A DNA stretch of 64,000 nucleotides. Source: Flavobacteriales bacterium (GTDB lineage Bacteria > Bacteroidota > Bacteroidia > Flavobacteriales_F > PHOS-HE28). The notes below the pieces were generated by a model. The model did no database searches. It was not told the DNA's origin and saw only the letters and a list, made by a program, of their open reading frames with translations. The position numbers and the translations under genes were made by a program. Location of the stretch: the NCBI GenBank assembly GCA_023382455.1, contig JAHDVX010000002.1:1-64000 (forward strand), written 5' to 3'. Below are positions 15,991 to 24,324 of this stretch, one piece after another (position 1 is the first letter of the stretch; each line of letters opens with the position of its first letter).

Positions 15991-16569
15991 ATGAACCCTA
16001 CGGTCCAATGGTTTTTCGACAAGGACACGCCTTGGCAGGGGTGCTTCCTCTTGTTGCGCGAAATGGCCTTGGAAAGCGGCCTCACCGAGGAACTGAAATG
16101 GGGCCACCCCTGTTACACGCTGAAGGGGAAGAACGTCTTCCTGATCCATGGCTTCAAGGACTATTGCGCGGTGCTCTTCCACAAAGGCGCGCTGTTGAAG
16201 GATGCGAAAGGCCTGCTGGTGCGGCAAACGGCGAACGTGCAAAGCGGCCGCCAGCTCCGGTTCCGGGATGTGGAGGAGATCGAAGCGCACACGGCGTTGA
16301 TCAAGGCCTACATGGCCGAGGCCATCGCCAACGAAAAGGCCGGACGAAACGTGCCCATGAAGAAGACCGCGGAGTTCGACATGCCGGCGGAGTTCGCCAA
16401 GGCGATGAAACAGATGCCCGAACTGAAGAAGGCCTTCCACGCACTTACCCCGGGAAGGCAACGCGGCTATCTGTTGTTCTTCGGCGGTGCCAAGCAGAGC
16501 AAGACCCGCGAGGCGCGGATCGAGAAACATGTGGACCGCATCCTGGCGGGTAAGGGGCTCAACGATTGA
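15991..16569 (+). CDS. DUF1801/YdeI-family protein
   Basis: 192 aa. The N-terminal DUF1801-like domain (WQGCFLLLREMALESGLTEELKWGHPCYTLKGKNVFLIHGFKDYCAVLFHKG, 15-75) is followed by a YdeI/OmpD-associated C-terminal domain with the hallmark FHALTPGRQRGYLLFFGGAKQSKTREARIEKHVDRIL. YdeI homologues have been linked to bacteriocin and antimicrobial tolerance in enterobacteria, a loose guide here. Last gene of the araC-VOC-doxX-ydeI row; the 127 bp after it show no clear terminator. Confidence 0.88.
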   Translation: MNPTVQWFFDKDTPWQGCFLLLREMALESGLTEELKWGHPCYTLKGKNVFLIHGFKDYCAVLFHKGALLKDAKGLLVRQTANVQSGRQLRFRDVEEIEAHTALIKAYMAEAIANEKAGRNVPMKKTAEFDMPAEFAKAMKQMPELKKAFHALTPGRQRGYLLFFGGAKQSKTREARIEKHVDRILAGKGLND

Positions 16570-16696
16570 ACCGCCCCAGGGGTGGGCACGGTACTAAGCC
16601 CGGCGGCATCCGGGAGTTCGCCCTGCCTGACCCCGGTCACGACCGGTTGAACCTCGGGGAACGCGAATGACAACGGCGGGTCCGGAGCGGTGGCAC

Positions 16697-18346
16697 CTAG
16701 CGCACCACCAACGCACGCAGCACGGCCGAGCCCTTCGAGGTGGTGATCCGGATGGAATAGGCACCTGGCGCGGCAAGTACCACGGAAGCGTTGGTGCTGT
16801 TCACCGAGCGGTGCAGGACCGTGCGGCCGGATGCATCCACCACCCGGATGGACTGCATCGGCACCATCGACGTGACCATCACCTCACCGGTGCCGATCGA
16901 AGGATGGACGCTGGCTCCAAGTTCATCCAGGTGTTCGGCAAGTCCAGTTGGGCTGCCCAGCAGGCCGAGCCAGAGGTCATTGTCCATGTTGTTCCCGAGG
17001 GACAGGGCACCGACCTGGAAGGGGTCGCTATTGAAGTAACCGGCCACGCCCACCTCGCCATTCTGCCCGCAAGCCACGGCATGTGCGCGGTCCCCGTCAT
17101 CCCCGCCAGCAGCACGGGCCCAAAGCGCTGTCCCATCCGGACCATACTTCACTGCGAAGGCATCGTAGTCGTCCACATGGGTCAGGGTGGTTCCGCCGAA
17201 CACGGGCGCCGGGCTGTCGAACTCACCGACGATGACCGTGTTACCGTCCCCATCCACGCTCAGGTCCGAAACGAACTCATCGTAGACCCCACCACCGGAG
17301 CGGGCCCAGATCAGCGTTCCATCATCATCGTAGCGCGCCACGAACAGGTCGTACCACGATTGGTCCGTGGTGGTGTTCGTGAGCACGGTCCCGTCCAGGT
17401 CAAGGCTTGCATCGATGAAGGAGCCGGTGGTGACGATATCCCCATTGCCATGGATGCCAACGCCCCAGATGCGTTCGTGGCGTGTGCCGCCGGCGCGTTT
17501 GGCCCAGATCAGGTCACCGGCCGCATCGTACTTGGCCAGGAACAGGTCGTTGTAGTTGTCGTTCGCGTTGGTCAGTGTCTGGCCACCCAGGTCCAGTGCG
17601 GCACAGGCGAAATAGCCACCGACCACGATGTGGCCGCTCGCATCGATCGCCACGCTCTGGGCCACATCATCATAGGTGCCACCGGCGCTCATGGCCCATT
17701 GAAAGCCCCCGAACACGTCCAAGGTCACCATGTACAGGTCCTCATCCCCCGGGTCGTTGTTCTGCAGGTTGGTGTTGCCTGCGGCGAAAACGGCACTGTT
17801 GAACGAACCCACCACAGCCACCACTCCATCATCCCCCACGGCAACATCAGAGACCTGGTCCCCGGACCCTCCGCCCATGGTGGTGGCCCACATGGGCATT
17901 CCGGACGCGGTGAACTTGGCCACGAAGACGTCGCTCCCACCATTGCTGAGCAGGCCGGTGGAACCGACGGTGATGCTGTTCTCATAGGTCCCCGTCAGCA
18001 CCACCTGCCCCAGGGGCGTGGCGGCCACGGAAATGCCGACCTGACTGCCCGTGCCACCGATCTGCTGCACCCAGAGGAAGGTGCCATCCGAGGCCACCTT
18101 GGCCAGGAAGAGATCGGCGGAATTGTTGGTCTGTGTATTCACCAAGGTGGTGCCCCCGATGGAGATGGAGCTTCCGGTGAAGTAGCCCGTAACAAAGAAA
18201 TTACCGCTTCCATCCGCACAGATACCGCGGGCCTGGTCCACCCCGGCGCTCCCGAACGCCTGTGCCCATTGCCAATCCGGCCCTTGCGCATGACCGAACG
18301 TCCCCTTGACAAGAAGCAGCAGAAGCAGACCAGTGCGAAGGTTCAT
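16697..18346 (-). CDS. SBBP-repeat beta-propeller protein with T9SS C-terminus
   Basis: 549 aa from the second Met (MNLRTGLLLLLLVKGTFGHAQ signal peptide). About eight repeats of the SBBP type follow: (D/N)L(F/Y)(V/L)A(K/R)YD..G.L.WA...GG, with D-x-x-GN-x-x-V-x-G-x-F blades (GNFFVTGYFTGS, GDIVTTGSFIDA, GNTVIVGEFDSP). The last 75 residues (SVHPSIGTGEVMV ... IRVVDASGRTVLH ... GAYSIRI ... LRALVVR) form a T9SS type A sorting domain. Probably an outer-surface or secreted propeller; ligand unknown. No neighbours on its strand appear linked. Confidence 0.87.
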   Translation of the reverse strand: MNLRTGLLLLLLVKGTFGHAQGPDWQWAQAFGSAGVDQARGICADGSGNFFVTGYFTGSSISIGGTTLVNTQTNNSADLFLAKVASDGTFLWVQQIGGTGSQVGISVAATPLGQVVLTGTYENSITVGSTGLLSNGGSDVFVAKFTASGMPMWATTMGGGSGDQVSDVAVGDDGVVAVVGSFNSAVFAAGNTNLQNNDPGDEDLYMVTLDVFGGFQWAMSAGGTYDDVAQSVAIDASGHIVVGGYFACAALDLGGQTLTNANDNYNDLFLAKYDAAGDLIWAKRAGGTRHERIWGVGIHGNGDIVTTGSFIDASLDLDGTVLTNTTTDQSWYDLFVARYDDDGTLIWARSGGGVYDEFVSDLSVDGDGNTVIVGEFDSPAPVFGGTTLTHVDDYDAFAVKYGPDGTALWARAAGGDDGDRAHAVACGQNGEVGVAGYFNSDPFQVGALSLGNNMDNDLWLGLLGSPTGLAEHLDELGASVHPSIGTGEVMVTSMVPMQSIRVVDASGRTVLHRSVNSTNASVVLAAPGAYSIRITTSKGSAVLRALVVR

Positions 18347-18540
18347 GGGAATGAGTTTGGCCATGAATCTAACACTTGCATGCTGTTACCATCCACTGTT
18401 CAAATGCGTGATCGCTCGATCCGGCCGTTCGGGAACACCCACGAACAGCCTCCCAATTGGTGCGAACACGGCTCTGAAGGGACGTGTCCTGAATGAACCA
18501 TAGGGGCTTCATCCCATATCGTCTATCTTCACGCGGGGCC

Positions 18541-18864
18541 ATGATGCGCAACCTCCGGACCGTTCAGGTCATCTACCTCGTCGTGTTGCTGTTCGCCCTG
18601 CACCTGTGCGCGCACATCCTACGCACCTTGGTGCTCGATGTACCCCAGGGCCAGCTCTGGTACCAGTTCTCCGGCACGGTGGGAGACAATTGGGCCTTCC
18701 TGCTCACGGCCACCTACCCCCTCTTCTGGCTGGCCACGGTGCGGCGCGTATGGGGACTTGGTTGGGTATGGCTGCGCGGCGTTCAACTGGCCATCACCGT
18801 GACCCTGCTGATCCTGGTCAGCTACCTGTTCTATGCGCGCTGGATGACCGACCCGCTGGGTTGA
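18541..18864 (+). CDS. Small membrane protein of unknown function
   Basis: 107 aa from tandem ATGs at 18541/18544. Three membrane helices are visible: VIYLVVLLFALHLCAHIL, WAFLLTATYPLFWLATV and LAITVTLLILVSYLFYARW. The loop between the first two (LDVPQGQLWYQFSGTVGDN) is probably extracytoplasmic. No family recognised. A TATCTTCA sequence just upstream (18531-18538) resembles the -7 promoter element. It converges on phnA, with 8 bp between stops. Confidence 0.6.
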   Translation: MMRNLRTVQVIYLVVLLFALHLCAHILRTLVLDVPQGQLWYQFSGTVGDNWAFLLTATYPLFWLATVRRVWGLGWVWLRGVQLAITVTLLILVSYLFYARWMTDPLG

Positions 18865-18872
18865 GCCGGAAC

Positions 18873-19214
18873 TCAGGCCTTGCGCACGTAGATGCTCTTC
18901 AGCCCCATGGCGCCGAAGCCGTCGATCTTGCAATCGATGTCATGGCCCGCGTTCCCGGCACCGTCCACCAGCCGGATGTTCTTCACCTTGGTGCCGGCCT
19001 TCACCGGCTTGGGCATGCCCTTCACCGGCAGGTCCTTGATCACCACCACGTCGTCGCCGTCCTGCAGCACGTTGCCGTTGGCATCCTTCACCTGGGCCGC
19101 TGCTTCAACTTCCTCGGGGTTCCATTCGTGGCCGCATTCGGCGCACATCTGGGATGTGCCGGTGGGATAGGTGATCAACGACGCGCACTCGGGGCACTTG
19201 GGGGTCTCGCTCAT
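18873..19214 (-). CDS. phnA: PhnA/YjdM family zinc-ribbon protein
   Basis: 113 aa, the normal family length. The N-terminal zinc ribbon CPECASLITYPTGTSQMCAECGHEWNPEE (two CxxC pairs) is followed by an SH3-like C-terminal domain: VLQDGDDVVVIKDLPVKG, TKVKNIRLVDGAGNAGHDIDCKIDGFGAMGLKSIYVRK. Despite the name (alkylphosphonate operon protein), the biochemical role is unknown and phosphonate breakdown is not implied. It has its own TAnnTTTG promoter 5 bp before the start codon. Confidence 0.95.
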   Translation of the reverse strand: MSETPKCPECASLITYPTGTSQMCAECGHEWNPEEVEAAAQVKDANGNVLQDGDDVVVIKDLPVKGMPKPVKAGTKVKNIRLVDGAGNAGHDIDCKIDGFGAMGLKSIYVRKA

Positions 19215-19219
19215 GGCGG

Positions 19220-19227
19220 CAAAACTA
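19220..19227 (-). promoter_or_regulatory. -7 element TAGTTTTG of phnA
   Basis: Exact match to TAnnTTTG on the minus strand, 5 bp before the phnA ATG, implying a leaderless or near-leaderless transcript. No good -33 TTG was found at 17-23 bp. Confidence 0.6.
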
Positions 19228-19311
19228 ACGGTCTTCCCATGGCTGCGTGCCCGTTCCGGCAGGGCAAACGCATCAAAAAACCAGGTTGAAGGGGAGGTTC
19301 CTTGTGGTGTG

Positions 19312-19414
19312 CGACCCCTTCAGGGTCGAATGCCTTGATACATGCGGGTTTTATTAGCTGAGACCCCTTCGGGGTCTTTCGCGAACGGATCCGGCTTCGA
19401 CCCCGGAGGGGTCG
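19312..19414. repeat. Cluster of three GACCCC...GGGGTC palindromes
   Basis: CGACCCCTTCAGGGTCG (19312-19327), AGACCCCTTCGGGGTCT (19361-19376) and CGACCCCGGAGGGGTCG (19398-19414) are three related hairpins in the 254-bp gap between phnA and the esterase gene. They fall on opposite sides of a TTTTATTAGCTGAG stretch. They may be dispersed REP-like units, or a terminator array for the esterase gene, which ends at 19469. Confidence 0.65.
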
Positions 19415-19468
19415 CAGATCTAGATGCGTTTGCCCCGCCCGCTCCGGGCGATTGCCGAATGGGCGGAT

Positions 19469-20296
19469 TCAATGCCTCGGATACAGCCACTCGAAAGCCT
19501 TGCATTCCGCGCGGTGCAAAATGGTCATGTGGCTTTCCTGCGGGAAGTGCTCGTAATGGAACTCCAGCGGCGACCTGGCTCCTTTGAACGCCTTCGCCAC
19601 CGCATCGATCTGCGGTTGCATCATGGCATCGTCCCGTGCGGAGGCCATGAAGATCCGTTTGGGCAGCGCTGCATGCGCCTTCACCCACGCATCTGCCTGC
19701 GCGGCCAATTCCCCGTTGTTCCACCACAGGCTGGGGCTTACCAGGATGTAATCGTCAACCAGCTCCGGACGGGTGAACAGCACCTCGGTGCCCAGCAGGC
19801 CGCCGAGCGATTGGCCGATGAGCGTGCGACGCCCGTTGGTGCGGTACTTCAACTGCACCAGGGGTTGCACCTCCTCCGCCAGGAACCTGATGAATGCCTC
19901 CGAGCCACCGTACGTGGGGATCCACACCTTGTCGCTGTCGCTCTCCGTGGGGCCGGTGAAATCGTGGTAGCGTGAGCGGCCGTTGTTGGCGATGCCCACC
20001 ACGATGCTCTGCGGGACCAGGCCGTACATGTTCAGGAACTGCACCAGGCCCGCAGTGTGCGGGAAGTCCTCGTTGGTTCCACCATCCAGCACGTAGATCA
20101 CCGGATAGGCCAGCGAACTGTCCGCATAGCCGTCGGGCAGGCGCACGTTCAGCACCCGCTCCTGGCCCAGCACCTGCGACGGAAAGGTGAGCACCTCGCC
20201 GGCCACAAGCGGCTTCACCACAGGTTCAACCGGCTTGTTGGCCTGCGCTGCAACGAGTACCGGCAGCATCAAGAAGGAGAGCAACGGGGTTCGCAT
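19469..20296 (-). CDS. Secreted esterase of the EstD/IroE-like alpha/beta hydrolase family
   Basis: 275 aa from ATG 20296; the long upstream extension lies over the DUF2461 gene and is spurious. Signal peptide MRTPLLSFLMLPVLVAAQ. Core: LNVRLPDGYADSSLAYPVIYVLDGG, then the nucleophile elbow IGQSLGG (Ser about 163), an acid loop after PKRIFMASARDD, and a terminal catalytic His in QESHMTILHRA. This is the putative esterase (PF00756-type) family, which includes feruloyl and siderophore esterases. Substrate unknown. It ends beside a cluster of palindromes. Confidence 0.88.
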   Translation of the reverse strand: MRTPLLSFLMLPVLVAAQANKPVEPVVKPLVAGEVLTFPSQVLGQERVLNVRLPDGYADSSLAYPVIYVLDGGTNEDFPHTAGLVQFLNMYGLVPQSIVVGIANNGRSRYHDFTGPTESDSDKVWIPTYGGSEAFIRFLAEEVQPLVQLKYRTNGRRTLIGQSLGGLLGTEVLFTRPELVDDYILVSPSLWWNNGELAAQADAWVKAHAALPKRIFMASARDDAMMQPQIDAVAKAFKGARSPLEFHYEHFPQESHMTILHRAECKAFEWLYPRH

Positions 20297-20344
20297 GGGG
20301 TAAAGTTCGTGCGATCGGCGGCATTGTGGTGAAGGGATCGGCAT

Positions 20345-20374
20345 TGCGGCCCATGCATTCGCACACCACCTTTG
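20345..20374 (+). promoter_or_regulatory. Promoter: TTG-N19-CACCTTTG
   Basis: A -33 TTG (20345-20347), 19 bp of spacer and CACCTTTG (20367-20374, one mismatch to TAnnTTTG) fit the Bacteroidota promoter layout. The DUF2461 ATG follows 10 bp later, so an upstream in-frame TTG at 20372 is part of the promoter, not a start. Confidence 0.55.
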
Positions 20375-20383
20375 CCATTCACC

Positions 20384-21082
20384 ATGAGCACTCCTTCCGG
20401 CACCATTGACCGTGCCACCCTCCGCTTTCTTTCCGACCTGAAGAAGAACAACGACCGCGACTGGTTCGAGGCGAACCGCCCCCGGTACCAGGCGGCCTTG
20501 GGGAACATGCGCGGTTTCGCCGACGCGCTGATCGAGCGCATGAAGCGCCACGACAAGCTTGCCACCGCCAGCGGCAAGGACACCCTGCACCGCATCTACA
20601 CCAACCAGCGTTTCCACCCGGAACGACCGCCATACAAGGAGCATTTCTCCGGTGGCCTGGCACGTGTGAAGCCTGCCTTGCGCGGCGGCTACTACTTCCA
20701 CGTCCAGCCCGGCGGCTCGTTCATTGCCTGCGGCTTTTGGGCGCCTGAGGCCGAGGACCTGAAGCGCATCCGCATGGACATGCTGTACGAGCATGAGGCG
20801 TGGGACAAGATCCTGCGCGGAAAAGCCCTGCGCAGCCATTGGGGCGAGCTGGAGGGCGAACAACTGAAAACCGCACCCCAGGGTTTTCCCAAGGATCACC
20901 CGGCCACGCCCTTGCTGCGCTACAAGCAGCTCTATTTCAGCCATTCCTTTACCGACAAGGAAGTGACCGCATCCGGTTTCGCGGCGGAGGTGGACAACTG
21001 CTTTCGGGCCATCCGACCATGGTTCGATCACATGAGCGAGGTGCTCACCACCGATGGCGACGGGGAATCGCTGTTGGGCTGA
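20384..21082 (+). CDS. DUF2461 domain protein
   Basis: 232 aa, the usual length. Motifs of the family: TLRFLSDLKKNNDRDWFEANRPRYQ at the start, RIYTNQRFHPERPPYKEHFSGGLAR, YYFHVQPGGSFIACGFWAPEAEDLKRIR in the centre, LKTAPQGFPKDHPATPLLRYKQLYFSHSFTD near the end. Cytoplasmic; the function of the TIGR02453-type family is not established. It precedes the Fic gene by 87 bp but is separated from it by an operator/promoter, so separate transcription is likely. Confidence 0.93.
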   Translation: MSTPSGTIDRATLRFLSDLKKNNDRDWFEANRPRYQAALGNMRGFADALIERMKRHDKLATASGKDTLHRIYTNQRFHPERPPYKEHFSGGLARVKPALRGGYYFHVQPGGSFIACGFWAPEAEDLKRIRMDMLYEHEAWDKILRGKALRSHWGELEGEQLKTAPQGFPKDHPATPLLRYKQLYFSHSFTDKEVTASGFAAEVDNCFRAIRPWFDHMSEVLTTDGDGESLLG

Positions 21083-21094
21083 GGCAAAGCGTTT

Positions 21095-21141
21095 GCGGAG
21101 AATACCGGAGTTATTCTCCGCATTATCTGCGGAGAATAACC
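21095..21141. promoter_or_regulatory. Three copies of GCGGAGAATA(A) in inverted/direct array (operator of the Fic gene)
   Basis: TTATTCTCCGCA (21111-21122) and TGCGGAGAATAA (21128-21139) are a perfect 12-bp inverted repeat with a 5-bp spacer. A further direct copy, TGCGGAGAATA, lies at 21094-21104 and pairs with the same central arm. The array ends four bases before the TACCTTTG promoter element, a classic repressor position. The downstream Fic protein carries a C-terminal helix-turn-helix that could bind it (inference). Confidence 0.7.
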
Positions 21142-21142
21142 G

Positions 21143-21150
21143 TACCTTTG
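21143..21150 (+). promoter_or_regulatory. -7 element TACCTTTG of the Fic gene
   Basis: Exact TAnnTTTG, 18 bp before the ATG and immediately downstream of the inverted-repeat array, which covers the expected -33 position. No TTG is present there, so repression or activation at this site is plausible. Confidence 0.65.
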
Positions 21151-21168
21151 TCCGCAAGTCCGGTAGCC

Positions 21169-22272
21169 ATGCCCCTATACATCCATGAACGTAAGGACTG
21201 GCCCTCGTTCCGCTGGGACGCTGAAGCACTGGCACCAACCCTTGCCGAGGCCTACCGGATGTTGGGGCTTCTCCTCGGCAAGATGCAGGTCATCGGTTTC
21301 GACTTGCGCACCGAGGCCAACTTGGACACCTTGACCGTGAACGTACTCCGCAGCAGCGAGATCGAAGGCGAGATCCTGGATCCTTCCCAAGTCCGGTCGT
21401 CCTTGGCCAGGCGTTTGGGCCTTGACAAGGCCGGTGCCCCCTTGGTGGACCGTCATGTGGATGGCGTGGTGGAGATGCACTTGGATGCCACGGAGCAATG
21501 CCGGGCCAAGCTGGATGCCGAACGCCTCTTCGCGTGGCACAGTGCATTGTTCCCCTCCGGGCGCAGCGGCATGCTGAAGGTGCTTACCGGGCAATGGAGG
21601 AATGACTCCACCGGCCTGATGCAAGTGGCCTCCGGTCCCATGGGCCGTGAGAAGGTCCACTTCCAAGCTCCTGCCGCTGACAGGCTGAAAAAAGAAATGG
21701 CCACCTTCCTGAAGTGGGTGAACAAGAAGGATGGGCCGGATCCGATGATCAAGGCCGGCCTGGCCCACCTCTGGTTCGTCACCATCCATCCATTTGAGGA
21801 CGGCAACGGCCGGATCGCACGGGCGATAGCGGACCTGCTGCTGGCCCGGGCCGACGGTTCACCTCAGCGGTACTACAGCATGAGCGCCCAGATCCGCGCG
21901 GAACGCGGCAAATACTACGACCTGCTGCAAAGGACGCAACAGGGCACCATGGATGTAACCGGTTGGCTGGCCTGGTTCCTGGCTTGCCTATGCCGGGCCT
22001 TGGTCGCCTCGGAGACCATGCTGGCCAGCGTTCTTAACAAGCATCGTTTCTGGCAAAACCATGCGCAAACGCTGTTCAACTCCCGTCAATTGAAAGTGCT
22101 GAACAAGCTCTTCCACAACTTCCAGGGGAGCCTCACCTCCACCAAATACGCCAAGATCGCCAGGACATCCCAGGACACGGCATCGCGCGACATCGCGGAC
22201 CTGATCGCCAAAAAGGTGTTGCGGAAAGGGAAAGGCGGGGGACGGAATACCCATTACGTGCTCGCGTCCTAA
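21169..22272 (+). CDS. Fic family protein, class II, with C-terminal winged helix
   Basis: 367 aa. The N-terminal DUF4172-type region is followed by a class II inhibitory motif S62-xxx-E66-G67 (SSEIEG), then the Fic core HPFEDGNGRIAR (207-218) with catalytic His, phosphate-binding glycines and Arg. The C-terminal part, from about 300, is a winged helix (TSTKYAKIARTSQDTASRDIADLIAKKVLRKG). Fic enzymes AMPylate Ser, Thr or Tyr residues; the Glu of the inhibitory helix blocks ATP until relieved. The target is unknown. ATG 21169 fits both the promoter and the family start. Confidence 0.93.
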   Translation: MPLYIHERKDWPSFRWDAEALAPTLAEAYRMLGLLLGKMQVIGFDLRTEANLDTLTVNVLRSSEIEGEILDPSQVRSSLARRLGLDKAGAPLVDRHVDGVVEMHLDATEQCRAKLDAERLFAWHSALFPSGRSGMLKVLTGQWRNDSTGLMQVASGPMGREKVHFQAPAADRLKKEMATFLKWVNKKDGPDPMIKAGLAHLWFVTIHPFEDGNGRIARAIADLLLARADGSPQRYYSMSAQIRAERGKYYDLLQRTQQGTMDVTGWLAWFLACLCRALVASETMLASVLNKHRFWQNHAQTLFNSRQLKVLNKLFHNFQGSLTSTKYAKIARTSQDTASRDIADLIAKKVLRKGKGGGRNTHYVLAS

Positions 22273-22287
22273 GACCTGATGCGCGGG

Positions 22288-24303
22288 TCACTGCACGCCC
22301 CCCGCCACGCCACCACCCTCCAACGTACTGGCGGCATCCACTTCCTTGAAGGTGCCGTTGCCCACGTAGCTGTTGCCCGCTTCTTTCACCGTGGCCCCGC
22401 CCAAGGCGGCATGCTCGTGGCGCAGCACGAAGACCTTTCCGTTGCCGCTGAATTCGGATCCATTCACCCGGGCCGTTGAGCCATCCAAGGCCGACAGCGC
22501 AACCGCATTGCCCGTGAAGCGGCAGTTGGACACCGATACCTCACTGCCACGTGCCAACCGCAGCGCGGTGAACGGCAGGTCGGCGAATGAGCAACCGGAA
22601 ACATCCATTTTGCAGGAACGCAGCAACAGCGCGGCACGGTCCGGGGCCATGTCCGTGTGGTCGGGCAGTATGAAGGCCGTGCGTTGGATGCCGCCCTCCG
22701 TTTCGGCCAGGCTGACGAAAGCCCCGTGGGCATTGGCCAGCACGCAATCCGCCATGCGGAACCTGCCCCTGCGGGCGCTTACCGTGGCCGCACCGTAGGC
22801 CTCGGCGATGTCGCAGTGGTCCATGGTCACATCGGTGCGGAGGAAGCTGAGCATGCCGCCGTGGTACACACCATCCGCCAGCAGGTCGCTGCCGCCGCTG
22901 ATGCGCATACCGCGGATGCGCACGCGCGTATCCCCATCCCCGTTCACCGCGATGGCGCCCCAGGGGGCAGCCTCGCTCTGCGGGCGGATGAACACCGGGT
23001 TCAGGTCGGTGCCGCGCGCATGGAACTCACCGTTGACCACCACGCTCACCCCCGGGGCCATGAACCAGCGCGTTCCTTTCTCCAGCACCACGGCGATGCC
23101 CTCCGGGATCACCAGGTCATGGTCGATGTTGTACTTGCCGCGCACGAAGCGCAAGGTGTCCGGCTGGGTGCGGAACTGCGCCAACCACGGATCCAACGGA
23201 ATGGCTGCCGGTGGCGACTGCTTCACCGGTGCGCCGATGAAACGTTCCGGCGCGGGATGGAACAGGCGCTGCAGGAAAGCCTCGCGCTGCCGGTCCACTT
23301 CCGCCTGCACCAGGCCGATGTTCCGGCCGTTGGCAAGTACAGGCACGGCTGCTGAATCGATGGCCAGCAGCCTGGCTGCCCAGTTCGCACTGTCCTTGCG
23401 CAAGCGCTCCGCGAGCTTGTCGATCTCCTGTTGGACCGTCGCACCGGTCATGGCCTCACGGAATGCCGGGGCCAAGCCGGTGCCGTTCTCCTCATAGGCC
23501 ATGCCGTGGTCCATCCGGTACAGCGGCGTGATGCCGCCCGTGACGCGGTCGGACATGGCACCGGCCTCACCCAGCAACAAGCCGTTGCGGTGCTCCGCAT
23601 AGGCCAGCAATCCCACGGCAGCGGTGGCCTCGGGATTGAACCGCGCGCCCTGGACCGGTGAGCCGTCCCCGGAATTGCCGATGGTATCCCCCACCACGGA
23701 CCGCCGCTCCGTCTCCACGGATCCGTCCGGGCCCATCAACGACATGGCCACGGCAGCGCGCTTCAGTACGAAGTCCGGTGTGATGGCCTCCTGCATCAGG
23801 TATGGCCTGGCCTTCGCGCCTTCCAGCTCCAGTTTCACCAAGGCAACCGATGGGCTCAGCACGGGCAGCGAATCCGCCACGGCTTGCGCATACAGCGTGG
23901 TCAACGCATGCAGGTCCGCCTGCACCAGGTCCAGCCGGTCGGCGCCGCCAGGGCCTGTGCCTTGGGCAAAGGCCAGTCGGAAGTTCCCCGGATGACTGTT
24001 CACGTGCAATGCTTCCTTCCTGGCCCGGTACGTTGTTCCTTCACCGATGATCACCTCCACGCTGTCGCCGCCGGCATCACGGACCACCATCTTCTCCGCC
24101 TCGCCCTCCACGTGCTGGCCGGGCCTGCGGTCGAAGAGCGCCTGATAGGCCATCACCTCCCCCTGCCCGATGCCCAGCGGCCATTGGCGCACCATGCGGT
24201 CATAGGGCATCAGCGAGAAAAGCACGAACAGCGCCACCGCCGGGATCGCCAGTGCGAAAAGCCACGCCTGCACCGTGGGCCTGCTTCGCTTACCCTTTCT
24301 CAT
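22288..24303 (-). CDS. Membrane-anchored protein with CotH-like middle and right-handed beta-helix
   Basis: 671 aa. Basic N-terminus and one TM helix (AWLFALAIPAVALFVLFSLMPY, 13-34). Residues about 60-360 resemble degenerate CotH-type spore-coat kinase features (a YLMQEAITPDFVLKR segment, and GGITPLYRMDHG in place of the metal-binding part), but I cannot confirm the catalytic residues. Residues about 410-660 form a parallel beta-helix: repeated short strands with N/D turns (MDHCDIAEAYGAATV, MADCVLANAHGAFV, VSGCSFADLPFTALRL, VSNCRFTGNAVAL). The protein is probably extracytoplasmic and anchored at the inner membrane. It is followed by the small membrane gene at 24325 on the same strand. Function unknown. 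Confidence 0.65.
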   Translation of the reverse strand: MRKGKRSRPTVQAWLFALAIPAVALFVLFSLMPYDRMVRQWPLGIGQGEVMAYQALFDRRPGQHVEGEAEKMVVRDAGGDSVEVIIGEGTTYRARKEALHVNSHPGNFRLAFAQGTGPGGADRLDLVQADLHALTTLYAQAVADSLPVLSPSVALVKLELEGAKARPYLMQEAITPDFVLKRAAVAMSLMGPDGSVETERRSVVGDTIGNSGDGSPVQGARFNPEATAAVGLLAYAEHRNGLLLGEAGAMSDRVTGGITPLYRMDHGMAYEENGTGLAPAFREAMTGATVQQEIDKLAERLRKDSANWAARLLAIDSAAVPVLANGRNIGLVQAEVDRQREAFLQRLFHPAPERFIGAPVKQSPPAAIPLDPWLAQFRTQPDTLRFVRGKYNIDHDLVIPEGIAVVLEKGTRWFMAPGVSVVVNGEFHARGTDLNPVFIRPQSEAAPWGAIAVNGDGDTRVRIRGMRISGGSDLLADGVYHGGMLSFLRTDVTMDHCDIAEAYGAATVSARRGRFRMADCVLANAHGAFVSLAETEGGIQRTAFILPDHTDMAPDRAALLLRSCKMDVSGCSFADLPFTALRLARGSEVSVSNCRFTGNAVALSALDGSTARVNGSEFSGNGKVFVLRHEHAALGGATVKEAGNSYVGNGTFKEVDAASTLEGGGVAGGVQ

Positions 24304-24324
24304 GGCTCCGCTTGCGGCTTGCGT

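Noticed and set aside
20800-21168. N-terminal extension of the Fic protein
   Set aside because: It would run through the DUF2461 gene, the operator and the promoter; the family begins at ATG 21169.
19469-21238. 589-codon version of the esterase gene
   Set aside because: The 5' extension lies over the DUF2461 gene; the signal peptide at 20296 fixes the real start.
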